Below, in pieces: positions 9,479 through 20,880 of a DNA stretch of 64,000 nt (positions are counted from its first letter, which is position 1; each line of letters opens with the position of its first letter). The translations under genes and the position numbers were made by a program. The DNA lies in NCBI GenBank assembly GCA_023159155.1, contig JAJNNX010000028.1, positions 372,001-436,000 of the forward strand. Direction: 5' to 3'. The notes under the pieces are model-generated. The model was not told the DNA's origin. It was given only the letters and a program-made list of their open reading frames with translations, and did no database searches. Origin of the DNA: Ustulina deusta. Lineage: Eukaryota > Ascomycota > Sordariomycetes > Xylariales > Xylariaceae.

Positions 9479-11277
9479 GCACCGGCTCTGCATCGACAGT
9501 CTAGTACCTACTTGTAGCGCGTGCTGGGCAGCTCGCTAGCCCACCGAAAGCCCACCGACTGACCTGAACGTGGGTGATGGATTGCTGATCCAGGGTCCAG
9601 CCCCACCTTTACTGCATATTTGTTCCTTGCGCAAAGGGTCTGGGAAAACGGTAGGTACCTATAACCTAGGGTGTTATGTGGGTATTGTGTACACTACATA
9701 CGCAAGACTTACATCTCTTCCAGCATAGTTCATAGGTAAACCTACTACAGGCGCAAGACACGGCACGAACTTTGCCGGAAAGTTGGCACGTGTACACTGC
9801 ATTGTACCTCGGCTGCCTTCAAGGGCTGGCACGCATCTCGCTACTTCGTAGGAGCACTGCTCGGAGCTCAGAGAAAACTGGTGTGCAAGGTGAAGTAGTG
9901 TAAGTCCCTACGCTAGGGTCAGTTTCATTACTAACAGCTCTCCAAGCAGCACTTCCAAGTTGTACTGTCCCAAGAAGCCATACAAGGCAAGTAGGTACTG
10001 TACGCAAGTAAGTAGGCACCTGTGTAACTTGCCTGTGTACCACTTAAGAACAGGTGGGTGTGCGAGTACCTACTAGTAGGTAGTACCTGCGGGTGTGTGG
10101 TCTGACAAGACTGCTTCATCGTCGATGTCGCCAAAAGGAAGCAATACGATTGGCTACCTAGAACTTCTAGCATTAGGTAGCATTTACCGCTAAGCATGGG
10201 TATAGGTGCAGCATACCTACTCTTACGCAAGTAATATGTATTTATATGTATCCCCCATCGGCTAGTCAAATCGCCTTGTATCTGCTAGCATCTGCCCAAT
10301 CACTTAGGTATCGAGAAACTTACCCAGCCAGGACCTACGACTCTTTTCACATATAGGTATGCAAACATAATAAGAGGAGAAAGATGCCAACAATACTATT
10401 CTGACAACTTACTAAGTTAATCTCGACTCTCGCGGCTTGCTGCTTTGGATTGAACCTTGGCTCATTTGCTGGTGGGGTGACCGGGATTACTCTGGGAGTG
10501 TTGTTGAGATCGTGATATGAGAGGGAATCGACGGGAGCATGGAATGTGCCCTGCGTAAGCCGTTTTGCCGATGGGGATTATCGACATGGGCATGCGGACA
10601 CGCACCATCGCTACCTACGAGATAGGTTTTACCATCCAGAATCGGAATAGGAATGCAACCTGAGCCACGCCGCTTTTAGCCGGAGCCTGACCTGAGCAAG
10701 ACCCGCCTTTTCACAACCCGATAGGTATGAACAAAAACTTGCATAATTTCCAATACACGTCACGGGTATTACCGTAATTGTACAAGAACAAAGACCGTTC
10801 AAGATTGTAAACTGGATTTTAGTATGAATTACAGGACGGTCCGTATGTTACGGGCGACTTCCTAGGAAGTCGCTCGACAAACAACAAAATGTAAGCGCAA
10901 AGATATAGAACGTGAACATATCAGGGAAGATAGCCACAGGCAATCCAGCTGTCACCCTCAAACGCCAGACTACGTTTGGCGACACTGGCGACACTGGCGA
11001 CGCTATGTCTCAGCCCATGAAGTACCTTTCTGTTGGTAGTGTTAGTGCTCGATACTACCGCTTCTATGATACTCTATTGGTAGGTAGAACCACCCCCGCA
11101 TGCCTGCGGTTCATGTGCTGATAATAAGGTCGTTGATTTTCAGGGCTCATGGCAGCTAAGGAACTAAAAAGTCTCTATAACTAACTCTACGAGTAGATGG
11201 GCGCAAGTTGATGACACATAGATAATTGCGACGCTATCGGGATAAATAATCGCTTGCTGATGGTATATACATAATTC

Positions 11278-12831
11278 TCAAGCCATGAATCTAGCCAAGT
11301 GGGCCTTCGCGCTGCCATGATCCCAGTGAACTAGACTCCGTTCCTTAGCCTCCTCCATCTTGGTCTTGACAAGAGCGTCCATGGTTTCACTTTCCTTCGA
11401 GGTGAGGCTGCTAAGCCGTGCTTGATGGTCTGCTACTTCATTGGGCCCAAAGTATTTAGGGTCCAAGTACCGCCAAAAAAGAGCATCGAACTCCCAGCTG
11501 CTCTTAGCGGCGTAATTGATCATCCATGCCTTGCTCTCCCAGCGCTGTCGCATCATTTTTGAAAGGGGCGGGCTCTTGGCGTCCGACAGGGCTAGATGCC
11601 TGAAGCTGCTGGCAAGTTCGGAGCTGGCTTGCATTTTCTCCTCTTCGACTTCTAACAGGCGGAGAAAGGTCTCCAGGCGAGGCTTGTATGCTTTCATCCA
11701 GGCCTTGTACTTGCCATCAAAGCACTCTGGTAATCTCAGCAGAAGCCACCAAGGGGGGTCAAAAGCAAACAGAGCCGGCGCAACGTAGGCGAATTCCCAG
11801 TCTATTATACCGACAACCTGAAGATCCTTGTCGATTAGGATGTTCGAGGGGCGTAAATCAGAGGAGTATATGAGAAACCCGGCTGAGTCTTTGCCGTCCC
11901 CCTCTAGCTCATCTTCAGACGTAAGTCGTCCACTAGACGCGAGCTGCCGAAACAGTTGGCGAGCGACATATTTGTCCCGAGCATCGTCCTCGTCTTCAAC
12001 TGCATCGTTGTGCTGGAACACAAGTTGTGCCATGTGCATATCAGCTAGGGCGGTATACCACTCGTCGACATTTGTATACGTTTGAGATGGAGACGGCAAC
12101 AGTGTCGGAGGCATATCAGTCAATTGAATCAATGAGTTCATGTTCTGTGTGAGGGGCCTCCCAGACACGGAAATCTTCCCATCCTCGTGTTCGACCAATG
12201 AACCAATTCGAGGGAATTTTAGGCGAGAAAGCTGTAAGAGAATGTTCGCCATTTGTCCGTAGAGTAAGTTGAGCTTGTGCTCACTAACATTGGGATCTAA
12301 GACGTGGTATTCGTCAGGGTCTAGAGGATCTGCTAGGGCCTCGGACATTGTCATCTCATGCTCAATGTACTCCATAATGATGAAAGGTCCAATCCCGATA
12401 GGATTTTCTGCCGCAGTCCCGTAGTGATATACCTTGGGCACTGGGATGGTTGTATTCTCTGCGATGTAGCGCATTGTGGCCGCCTCGTAGCGAGTTTTCT
12501 CGTCGGGGAACTTGACGCTACCTGGGCCCGTCAATACCCTCTTCCATGGAAACTGAAGGACATTGGTTGGCTCGGTACCTTTGAAGGGGACTCTCAATGC
12601 TGTCGATGAGCCATCCTTATACTCTAGGCGCCAGAGGACGTTATAACCCCCTTTAATCGGCCTATGAAGTACCTCGGCGGCCCCAGGCCTATACCTCAAG
12701 ATGAGGTTACCGACAGCACGCCGAACTTCCTTTGAATAAAGTGATTTCTCCCAAATCTCATCCTGCTTATCGTTTTCCTCCCAGGCGAGGTCATCCCTCG
12801 GCTCTGTTACATATCTAGCTTTGGGTTCCAT
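11278..12831 (-). CDS. Aminoglycoside phosphotransferase-like (APH-fold) protein
   Basis: 517 aa, one exon. It belongs to the large fungal family with the APH/choline-kinase fold; natural substrates are unknown and most members are probably small-molecule kinases or relatives. Seen: a glycine-containing N-lobe strand (PIKGGYNVLWRLEY, 58-71), ALRVPFKG (78-85) holding the strand where the ATP-binding Lys usually sits, YEAATMRYIAENTTIPVPKV (115-134), hinge-like PFIIMEYIE (149-157), catalytic loop SSDLRPSNILID (323-334) and metal-binding DWE (344-346). The HxD histidine is Ser323 here, while Asp325 and Asn330 are kept, so catalysis is likely but unproven. The C-terminal 130 residues are helical and charged. 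It lies upstream of frq in the same orientation, 2.9 kb away, with no sign of co-regulation. Start is the first ATG of the frame. Confidence 0.85.
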   Translation of the reverse strand: MEPKARYVTEPRDDLAWEENDKQDEIWEKSLYSKEVRRAVGNLILRYRPGAAEVLHRPIKGGYNVLWRLEYKDGSSTALRVPFKGTEPTNVLQFPWKRVLTGPGSVKFPDEKTRYEAATMRYIAENTTIPVPKVYHYGTAAENPIGIGPFIIMEYIEHEMTMSEALADPLDPDEYHVLDPNVSEHKLNLLYGQMANILLQLSRLKFPRIGSLVEHEDGKISVSGRPLTQNMNSLIQLTDMPPTLLPSPSQTYTNVDEWYTALADMHMAQLVFQHNDAVEDEDDARDKYVARQLFRQLASSGRLTSEDELEGDGKDSAGFLIYSSDLRPSNILIDKDLQVVGIIDWEFAYVAPALFAFDPPWWLLLRLPECFDGKYKAWMKAYKPRLETFLRLLEVEEEKMQASSELASSFRHLALSDAKSPPLSKMMRQRWESKAWMINYAAKSSWEFDALFWRYLDPKYFGPNEVADHQARLSSLTSKESETMDALVKTKMEEAKERSLVHWDHGSAKAHLARFMA

Positions 12832-13040
12832 GACAACAATAGAGTGCCCTAGAGCAAACAGAAGTCAAACACTGATTTCATTATAGGGAAGCATGAGATG
12901 GTAGAGACGTACGGTTCAACTTGGTGGTAGAGTGAATGACTGGTAGTGGCTGGTACCTACCTATCTAATTGAGACTAGAGATGGGGAGGTTGATGGTCTT
13001 GCTTAAAAAGAAAAGTCATAGGAGCTAGAAATCGAGGTCG

Positions 13041-13048
13041 TATATATA
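13041..13048 (-). promoter_or_regulatory. TATA-like box upstream of APH-fold gene
   Basis: TATATATA lies about 210 bp upstream of the APH-fold gene start. Plausible core promoter element by position; no other support. Confidence 0.3.
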
Positions 13049-14429
13049 TGTTAAAAATGTTACTTCCTCATCCGACAGGGAAATTGGCTGCGATGGTACT
13101 TGTAGCATTCATAACTATACCATTGGAGGTTTGATCATCGCAGAGCTGAGAGGCACTCAGCGTTTAGACGCCAGCATTGGGCATGGTGCACATGCCCCAC
13201 TTTTCTCGTCGCACCTAGTAATATGCAGTTGGCTTCACCACTCTTCTAGTCCTACCATTCACATCCGTCGTCGAGCGTTTAAGTGGGCTTTAATAAGGCG
13301 CAGCCGGGCATGTGGTCACATAACTGAGCTCATGAACGAGACCGAAACACCATAGTTATAGTTGGTGTTAGTTATCGCAAGTGAGGATCCCACACAAAAC
13401 CAACAATCTCGCCGTTATGTCGCTCTGAACTTGATCGGTACTTAGGTACTTATCATTGGAGGGCGAACTCATAGCCGCCCTGTTGGTTGAACGGCCCTTT
13501 GTTACTCGAGTGCTGTCAGCTGTGCCATGAAGGACACGGTTGCCTGGCGGTTAGGCAAGGCTATCTACCATAACTTAAGCATCTTGATTGGCTAGCTACG
13601 AAGTGGAAGAACTTGCTACGCATGTGAAGCTGCTACTAACTACCAACAGCTGCACTTGATATGTTTATACAGGACCATCTTGCCTGTTGTGGTTGCGCAA
13701 CCAAACTATCGGGACGAATATGCTGGGAATGACGAGAAGGACGGAAGTCCTATGTATGTTAGGAAGGCGGAGTGTTATGAGCGTCAATATGTCCCCCAGA
13801 ACGAATATATAAAGTCCCTACGGTTCCTGGTGTCTCGATAGTTTACCTGCTCGAACATCAAGCGATTAAGACTCTTTCCACCTTCTCAGACGTAAGGATA
13901 ACAAAACGGGGGACATCTAGTCGTACACAGGAAATCATTGGGGGTTTCCTGGTACTACCAGCCTTTAGCCTCATTTGCGGTTGAAGACTCACAGGTGCTT
14001 GGTACGAGATAACGTGGGAGGTGCCGGTATATCATTTATAGGATGATACGAGACTCGGGCCTTGGGGCGCTGAGACGTAAAGAGCAGACTACACCGGGGA
14101 CTTGGAGATTGAACGGTGATACTATCGCAATGGTTACAGGATGTTTTCGCCCAGCCTTTGTACTTGCTACGGTCCAGCAGCGGTGCTGTATTGGAGTACG
14201 GGGCACGGTTTTTACCTGTATACACATTAGCAAGCCGATACCTCATATGAGACCACTTTCGTTTTAGGGAATTATCGATCTTGTGCTAACTAGTCGAATT
14301 CGACGGCCGTTATCTATAGCTCTTCAGTGACACTGGACATGGTTATACTCTATATACACGATGCTCGCAAAATGGTGACTGACCACCCGGAGGTTTCCCT
14401 GCAAACCTGATCTTATAAATGATATTATG

Positions 14430-14790
14430 ATCATAATTAAATTAGCCGGCTAATTAACAGTACTTCCGCTTGTTGTAGTGACCTATGCCACTTTATTTAT
14501 TAACACAACTTAGGGTTAGCAGTTTTTAATAGTTCTTTTTTTAAATTATAAAGGGCTTATAAGCTGTGCAATATAAATTAAAAAAAAAAGCTGTAAAGTT
14601 TTTGGCTTGGTGTAAATTTTTATCCTAAAAAGTAAGGCAGTAAAAAAAAGGTCAGACTTTTAATCGTGCCTAATAATAGATTAATTAATCAGGTAGGTTT
14701 TGTTTGCTTGCTTTAGTTAACGGTTAAAACAAGCTAAAACCGTTTTAACAGCTTGAACCGTTTTAAGGTTTATTTCTTTCTGTATAAAAC
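14430..14790. repeat. A+T-rich patch, probable transposon relic
   Basis: An island of low G+C in otherwise normal DNA, with A and T runs and related copies of AACCGTTTTAA at about 14740 and 14757, plus TTAACGGTTAAAAC at about 14717 forming an imperfect inverted repeat with them. It looks like a small RIP-mutated or MITE-like relic. I could not define its ends. Confidence 0.4.
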
Positions 14791-15013
14791 AATGCACAAA
14801 TGCACAGTGACCGTTTCACAGTCACCTGACTGATAGCTGGCTGAGCCAAGCCTGAGAAAAAGCGGCAAGTGCGCTAAGCCTAGTCCGCTGCATGCTTGGC
14901 ATTTGGTAAAACCTAGAACCTCCTAGGTACTGTGCCGACGGTATCATGCTCTTCCTTGCAGCATGTAGAGTTTCGTACTAACACATGCTCACACAAATCA
15001 TTTCAGATATACC

Positions 15014-15041
15014 TGTATGTATGTATGTATGTATGTATGTA
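15014..15041 (+). repeat. (TGTA)7 microsatellite
   Basis: Seven perfect tetranucleotide copies, followed by CCTAACTG. Intergenic; no gene nearby. Confidence 0.95.
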
Positions 15042-17637
15042 CCTAACTGTACACAGGTAGGTGTCCGAATCCGACGTCCCTTGTTTGATTTACAGCTTCT
15101 CTACCTACTAGTAGTAGTCGCGGTTCTTCTGGTGCACTGCACTTACAACACGAACAACAACAACAACGACAGAGGTTGGATAGGGCTCACTTTTCGGCTG
15201 ACTAGTATAGACGAGACCCTGATGCTCCAGCAAATGGTCGATCACCCGTCGGGTGGCGGCAAGTCAAGTCTTGGCAGTCCCTGATGATCGCAGTCCGAGT
15301 CCAATAGGTTCCAAAAACCCATCGCCAAAAACCTCGTCTAATGCAGTTTATCTAGTCTAGTGTAGGTATTCTGCAACGGAAAATTCCAGAAAACGCGGCG
15401 AGCTGCGTGATCTTCAGGGTCCAATGCCCCTAAAACTAAAGACATCCTATCTCGGACAGAGCACCTACCACGGTGGCGACAAGCTGCCACTTCACAACCG
15501 CTGCAGTGCAAAACACATGTCACTTCAAAAAAACCCCCATTTTTTCATATGACTGGATTATTGATATCTAAAGAAAGCCGGAGCTATATTTACCTAACTT
15601 ACTCGAACCGTTAACACATCCGTGAGCGATAACCACATCAACTTTCGCCGCGTATAAACCACAGCACCCATTCTTCATAACCGAAAGGCATGTCCTCTCC
15701 GCCTAACTATCTACCTAGGGAGGTAGAGTTGCGATACGGTGCAAGCCGCTATCTCCGAATTTGCACCGTATCTCCGAGCCATGTTCGCATGTAGACTCCC
15801 TACCTACCACTCACTGTTCTAACATCAAGAGTAAATACCGATCTCTGACAAAATCGGAATCCAGCTCCTTTCGACTCCCCGGAACAACATCTAGCTTGGT
15901 TTTTTTTGGTGTTACTCACTTCTTGCAGTGGTAGTGAGGGCTGGAATATTGATGGTGGGGCCCCCTGCTACCTTCGCTCTCTTGATCTATGTTCGACAGT
16001 TTGCTGGGAATGCTGTCTGCATCTACATGTCTTGCTATAACTATTAAAGTAAGAACTAGCTCGTTATCTAGACATTCAACTTTCAAACGCTGGATTGCAG
16101 CGTTCAGCAATTCAGAAGTGATGACTCGTTGTCTCATTCGTGGATGAAGCACGGGGTTCTTGACTGGAACCTATCCTATTCATCTCCGATCTAGATAGTA
16201 CGATCCGCGAACAGATACGCCCAGACAACAATCTTTTTTAAGGCGGTAATTGTTATATGTTGACAGTTCTCAGCGGACTCGCAGCCCCAATCCAGAGTGT
16301 TGAAATCCTGCTTTGCTGAGAGGATCGGTAAAGCCGTAGTTTTTGTTTTCATCACAGAGGACCATCGAGGGAAAATTGAGTGGCCCAGCCAGTCTCCAAC
16401 CCTAGCTGATATCTCTTGGTCTCTATCAATTCAAACATGCCCGGATGCCTAACGAGTCGTACCTGGCTCCCCAACCCCTTCCGCCAATTGGGTAGTCCTA
16501 GGAAAAAGATACCAGCGGTAAGGAGACGAACTTTATTACGGTGTCATATAGTATCCGGCGTCTACCAGCGCAAGATGAAATTAAATGTTGCGATGATAAT
16601 CGGAGTAAGCCCCTACTGAGACATATTCCTGTCGAGGTCCCCTCCAAACGAGGGGTACATCTCGTCGGATGTGTCTCATAGCCCGCAATATACTACCGAT
16701 ACTTCCTCGGCTTGTGACTAAATTAGTCCTGTAGTTGTCGCTCATCCCTCGCGATGCATCTATTAATGGCTAATATGTGATGTCAATTCCACCGTGTCTC
16801 CCCTCGATCATGGAGATATTAGCAGAGAAGACGATGAGGTGTCCTGGGTCAGAAAGACCAGTCGTGGCGTGCATAGGGTACGTAGCTCACAGCTTAGATA
16901 TGTCCGCTGGCATGGTTTACAAATGTAAATTTACGGCTCGGGGACCCTAATATAGGGAGTCCTTTCGCCCGGGGACGTCGTTTTGACCTCTGATAAAAGA
17001 CCCTGGGTTGCTGGTGCTGGACCAGGTCTTCGAGGGGGTAAGCCTAATGGGCTTAATTGTGTTCTGAGGCTTGCTTGGCACAATTCAAACGCCTCTGGCA
17101 AGTAGGACGTGTGCTGTGCTGTACCACCTTAAGCCGACGGTTTCCTCCCTCGACACGTGCGTCTCGATAGATTGATTTTGTATCCCTTCTAGTTACGCGC
17201 AGGCCTCATCTGGCTGCAACTCTCGGCCGAAACCCGCGACCTTAGTAAAACTAGAATATAAAACTATGAAAGGGTCAGTTGGTTGTTGGGCAGTTCTCGC
17301 CAGCATACCCCGGCTTGGCGTTCTGTTAGTTAGTTTCCTAAAACGGACATTCACGGAGCAGCTGAGATTTCCACCAATATTAAGAATTGTATGTTGGCTT
17401 GGCATGTGGAGAGTAACGATTTTAGAATGGCTAGCATGAGGCAGATCAGAGCCCCGGCGGGTTCCTGAGGTCGCCCTTTTCCCAGATCCTGGGGTATCGT
17501 CCGTCAACCAATGAGTCCAGAGGCCCGAAGCGTAGATTTTGCCACACTTGTCCGGATGGAGCGTGCGTAATAGTCGTGACTCGGTGGAAGACTGCGCTTC
17601 GATATTTTGTCTCGATTCTATGCGGTGAAAGAAGCGG

Positions 17638-19331
17638 ATGGGTGCAACCATGTTGCCGCAATATGCGACACGATTCCTCATAGCCGTAGCAGCGACCACT
17701 GGCCTGGTAGGGCGTGTAGCGAGCGCGAGTTGTTCCAGCTACTCGAGCTATTCACAATACCGACACGAACCCTACTCGACGGGAGCCTACGCGCTCTCCT
17801 ACCAACGCCCAGACCCGGCCTGTCGGACATTCAATTCCACGGCAGTCGAGAATGCCATCCACCGCATGAAGAACCGGACAACCGACCCCGACCTCTTCCG
17901 CCTGTTCGAGAACACATACCCCAACACGATCGACACGGCAATCAAATGGCGTGGCTTCGCGGCGAACAACACGGAGGAGGAGCTGGCCTTCATCATCACC
18001 GGCGACATCGACGCGATGTGGATTCGGGACTCGGCGAACCAGGTGGCTCCATACCGAAGCGTGTTGAAGAGCAAGGACGACGACATCGCCTCGCTCTTCC
18101 GCGGCGCGATCAACATGCAGGCCCGCTACCTCGTCGTCTCGCCGTACTGCAACGCGTTCCTCCCGCCGCCCGAGTCGGAGCTGCACCCGCGGCCCAACGG
18201 CGCGACGTACGCCGTGACGCCGCCGTATGACCGCAGCGTCGTGTTCACGTGCAACTTCGAGCTCGACGACTTCGGCGCCTTCCTGCAGCTGTCGCACGAC
18301 TACTACGCCTCGACGGGCGACGCGGCCTTCTTCGGCCGGTTCCAGTGGATCTACGCGGTGCAGTCGATCCTCGCGGCGTCCGAGGCGCTGCGCAAGCCCA
18401 CGTACGGCCCCGACGGCGAGTGGATCCCGCCCGCGTACACGTTCCAGTCGCAGACGATGACGGCCTTCGGCACGCTGGGCAACAACGGCATGAGCTACCC
18501 GGTCAACGACACGGGCATGGTGCGCGCCCCCTTCCGCCCCAGCGACGACGCCGCCATCTACGACTTCCAGATCCCCGCCAACATGATGCTGTCGCGGTAC
18601 CTCGCGGCCACGGCGCGCATCATGGACGGGCTGCCCAATGCCCCCGCGGGCCTCGCCGCCGAGATGCGCGACATGGCGGCCGGCATCCGCGCCGGCATCG
18701 AGCGGTTCGGCGTCGTGAACGCGCCGAGCGGACTGCGCATCTACGCGTACGAGGTCGACGGCTTTGGCGGGCAGAATCTCATGGACGATGCTAATATCCC
18801 GTCCCTGCTGTCCGCGCCGTCGCTGGGGTACCTCGGGGCGAACGACACGGTGTATCAGAACACGCGCAGGTTCGTGCTATCGAGGTCCAATCCGTGGTGG
18901 TGTCAGGGCCCCGTGATCAACGCCGTCGGAAGCCCGCACATCAAGCCGGGCGCGGCGTGGCCGATGGCGGCCATCATGCGGGCCATGACGTCGGACGACG
19001 ACGACGAGATCATTAACGCCATCTGGGAGGTGTTGCAGAGCACGGACGGCTTTGGCTTGATCCACGAGAGCGTCAATAGCTTCGACGCGAGCCAGTGGAC
19101 TAGGTCGTGGTAAGTGCTCGTCCATGATCCTACACTACCTACTAATCCATCCCGTTGCGGTGCTTTGCCCATCGTGCTTGCTGCCATGGAAGTGGGATAT
19201 AGACTGACGTCCGCGACTCTCGCAGGTTCGGCTGGGGAAACGCCGTCTTTGGACAGATGATGATGGAATTGGCCGAGAGGAAACCGGAGCTCTTGAAGGA
19301 GTCGTTCCAGCCGCGACATCGAGGCTCATGA
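17638..19331 (+). CDS. Secreted GH125 exo-alpha-1,6-mannosidase
   Basis: The GH125 (formerly DUF1237) family removes terminal alpha-1,6-linked mannose from N-glycan cores or fungal mannan. Exons 17638-19109 and 19226-19331 give 525 aa; the 116-bp intron has GTAAGT and CGCAG ends, and joining restores TRSWFGWGNAVFGQMMMEL. An N-terminal signal peptide (about residues 1-30, hydrophobic FLIAVAATTGLVG) directs secretion. Family motifs: FIITGDIDAMWIRDSANQVA (118-137), FELDDFGAFLQLSHDYY (207-223), and HESVNSFDASQWTRSWFGW near 476-494. The acidic residues in these blocks include the expected catalytic pair. Several N-x-S/T sites are present. An in-frame ATG at 17650 also leaves a good signal peptide. 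Codon use is strongly G/C-ending between 17900 and 19000, which produces long shadow ORFs. The other mannosidase here is GH92 at 35402. Confidence 0.93.
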
Positions 19332-20880
19332 CAGGAGGACCGCAGTTGTATAAAATTCGGGTTGAATTAACAAGAGGTAAAAAAATAAAAATAAAATAAA
19401 ATAAAAACGTCGACTGCCCATCGCTCTGCGAGGTGAGACATAGAAGTCTATGAAATTTGAAAGTGAAAAACAACAGCATGGTGAGGTTGTTTCTGTCCAG
19501 GACTGGGATTGGTTCACGTCACTGACTAAGACTTGCCACAAATAATGGTTTCCCATTGTTACGCGTACGTGCCATTCCCGCCCGGAGATCACGGGAATAA
19601 GTAACACCAACATCGTTTCCCTCCAACAATTTGCGCCAACGAGAGAGAGAGAGACATGGGAGAAGAGCATATTCCACATTCCAGGTTGTGAGGGGAGGGA
19701 TGGCAAGTCTAGATACAATTGACGACAATGGCCAGCTTGTCGAACACTATTCACGATAATCCAAAACTTCAATCCGGTATACCCAACAATATTTGGCGAA
19801 TACAAGTACTTGCAAGCCTAATGCTGATGACGTTTAACCAATAGCCGTATATAGTCGTCTAGTGTGATCATCTCAGCAGCCGCCTCGGCAGCGCTTTGTT
19901 GCTGTTTTGGTCTCGCCTATGACTCGATTCGCTGAAGGACATTGTTGCTTGCCAATTTTTGAATCATGATACCCGTGTCGTTTTCCTCACAGCATGCCAG
20001 AGGTCATGGTAGGCGACATTGTCGTCCATGTAAACATAAGGCCGGCTGTATGTACACTACAGTAGGTATGTATGCTACGGAAGACCGGGTACTGACCGGG
20101 TCCAGATCAATTCAATGACTGGCACCAGAAGGCGCATGCATGAGATGCGATGCTGGGCGGAATTGGATGGTCGCTGTACCACGTACCTGCGAACCCGGCC
20201 AATCAAATAACCTAGATCCAGGCGCCGATCCGTATTAGGTACTAGTATTAGCAGTGGTGCTGGTAGCGGCATTTAGGCTTGGCAGAAAGGCGGGAGGGCG
20301 GCGGGGCTAAGCAGAACCGGGGAATATCGAGTAGGCATGACGTCGCGGGACGCTTCAGTGAGCAGCCAACGAATGAATGGCCCACCTAAAAGAGATAACT
20401 GGGGCCAGTGTGGAGCGAATGAGTGAATTTCGAACAGGAAGATATCCGCAGACATCCGAAGCTCCGGTCTTGGCTTCGCTTTCGCTTTGATCGGCCTTGA
20501 GCGCGGTAGCACCGGCAATTCATTCCATTCATTCAAACACCCTTCCTCCTACATACCTGGGCGCTGGTCCATGCCGACCGGTCTTCCCTCTTGCGCGACT
20601 TTTTTTGTTTTGTTTTGAGGGCTTTCGAGAGCACGTTGACGGTTGCTTGCCTGTCCATATATGGTAGTATTATTATTGCCCTGCCCCTACATTGTCGCCA
20701 TATAGGTACGTGCTATCTCCATCACCTGGCATGGTGTAGGTGTAGGCACGTCATATCGAAAGCCCGCGACTCGCCGTCAACAAAGGGTCAGTCTTCCCCT
20801 CGCAAGCAGCAGACTGATGCTACACCGGCACCACCGCGCAACGACAAGACCGCAATCCGCATTCCTCTGATCTCTCCGCC
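19332..20880. other. Intergenic, GH125 to membrane protein gene
   Basis: 1.5 kb. An A-rich run follows the stop at 19378-19405. The part before 20881 is pyrimidine-rich and probably leader for the next gene. ORFs up to 159 codons on the minus strand have no recognisable feature. Confidence 0.6.

Larger units (their letters stand above)
8397..11277. other. frq upstream region and leader
   Basis: 2.9 kb without a convincing gene, in keeping with the long frq promoter and leader of Neurospora. ORFs here, including a 154-codon minus-strand one at 9018-9482, are Pro/His-rich and resemble nothing. Contents noted: paired CGATATC (8488-8518), a GATCG-rich cluster (9410-9478), many TAGGTA/TACCTA words at 9650-10310, and a short direct repeat GACACTGGC x2 plus a partial copy at 10981-11001. 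Confidence 0.6.
12832..17637. other. Gene-poor interval
   Basis: 4.8 kb with only short, unrecognisable ORFs. It holds an A+T-rich relic patch (14430-14790), a (TGTA)7 microsatellite, and the upstream regions of the flanking genes. A 168-codon minus-strand ORF at 17193-17699 overlaps the start of the mannosidase gene and looks spurious. Confidence 0.6.

Noticed and set aside
9018..9482. 154-codon minus-strand ORF upstream of frq
   Set aside because: Pro/His/Ser-rich with no domain-like pattern; overlaps other ORFs in the same G+C-rich patch and the candidate light element. More likely frq leader or promoter.
17193..17699. 168-codon minus-strand ORF
   Set aside because: Overlaps the GH125 signal-peptide exon in antisense and shows no motif.
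17752..18794. Several long ORFs of about 180 codons on both strands
   Set aside because: Shadows of the GH125 exon, caused by its strong G/C third-position bias; Arg/His/Val-rich translations.
19326..19805. 159-codon minus-strand ORF after GH125
   Set aside because: Hydrophobic and Ser-rich segments arise from A/T runs; no ATG context or domain.
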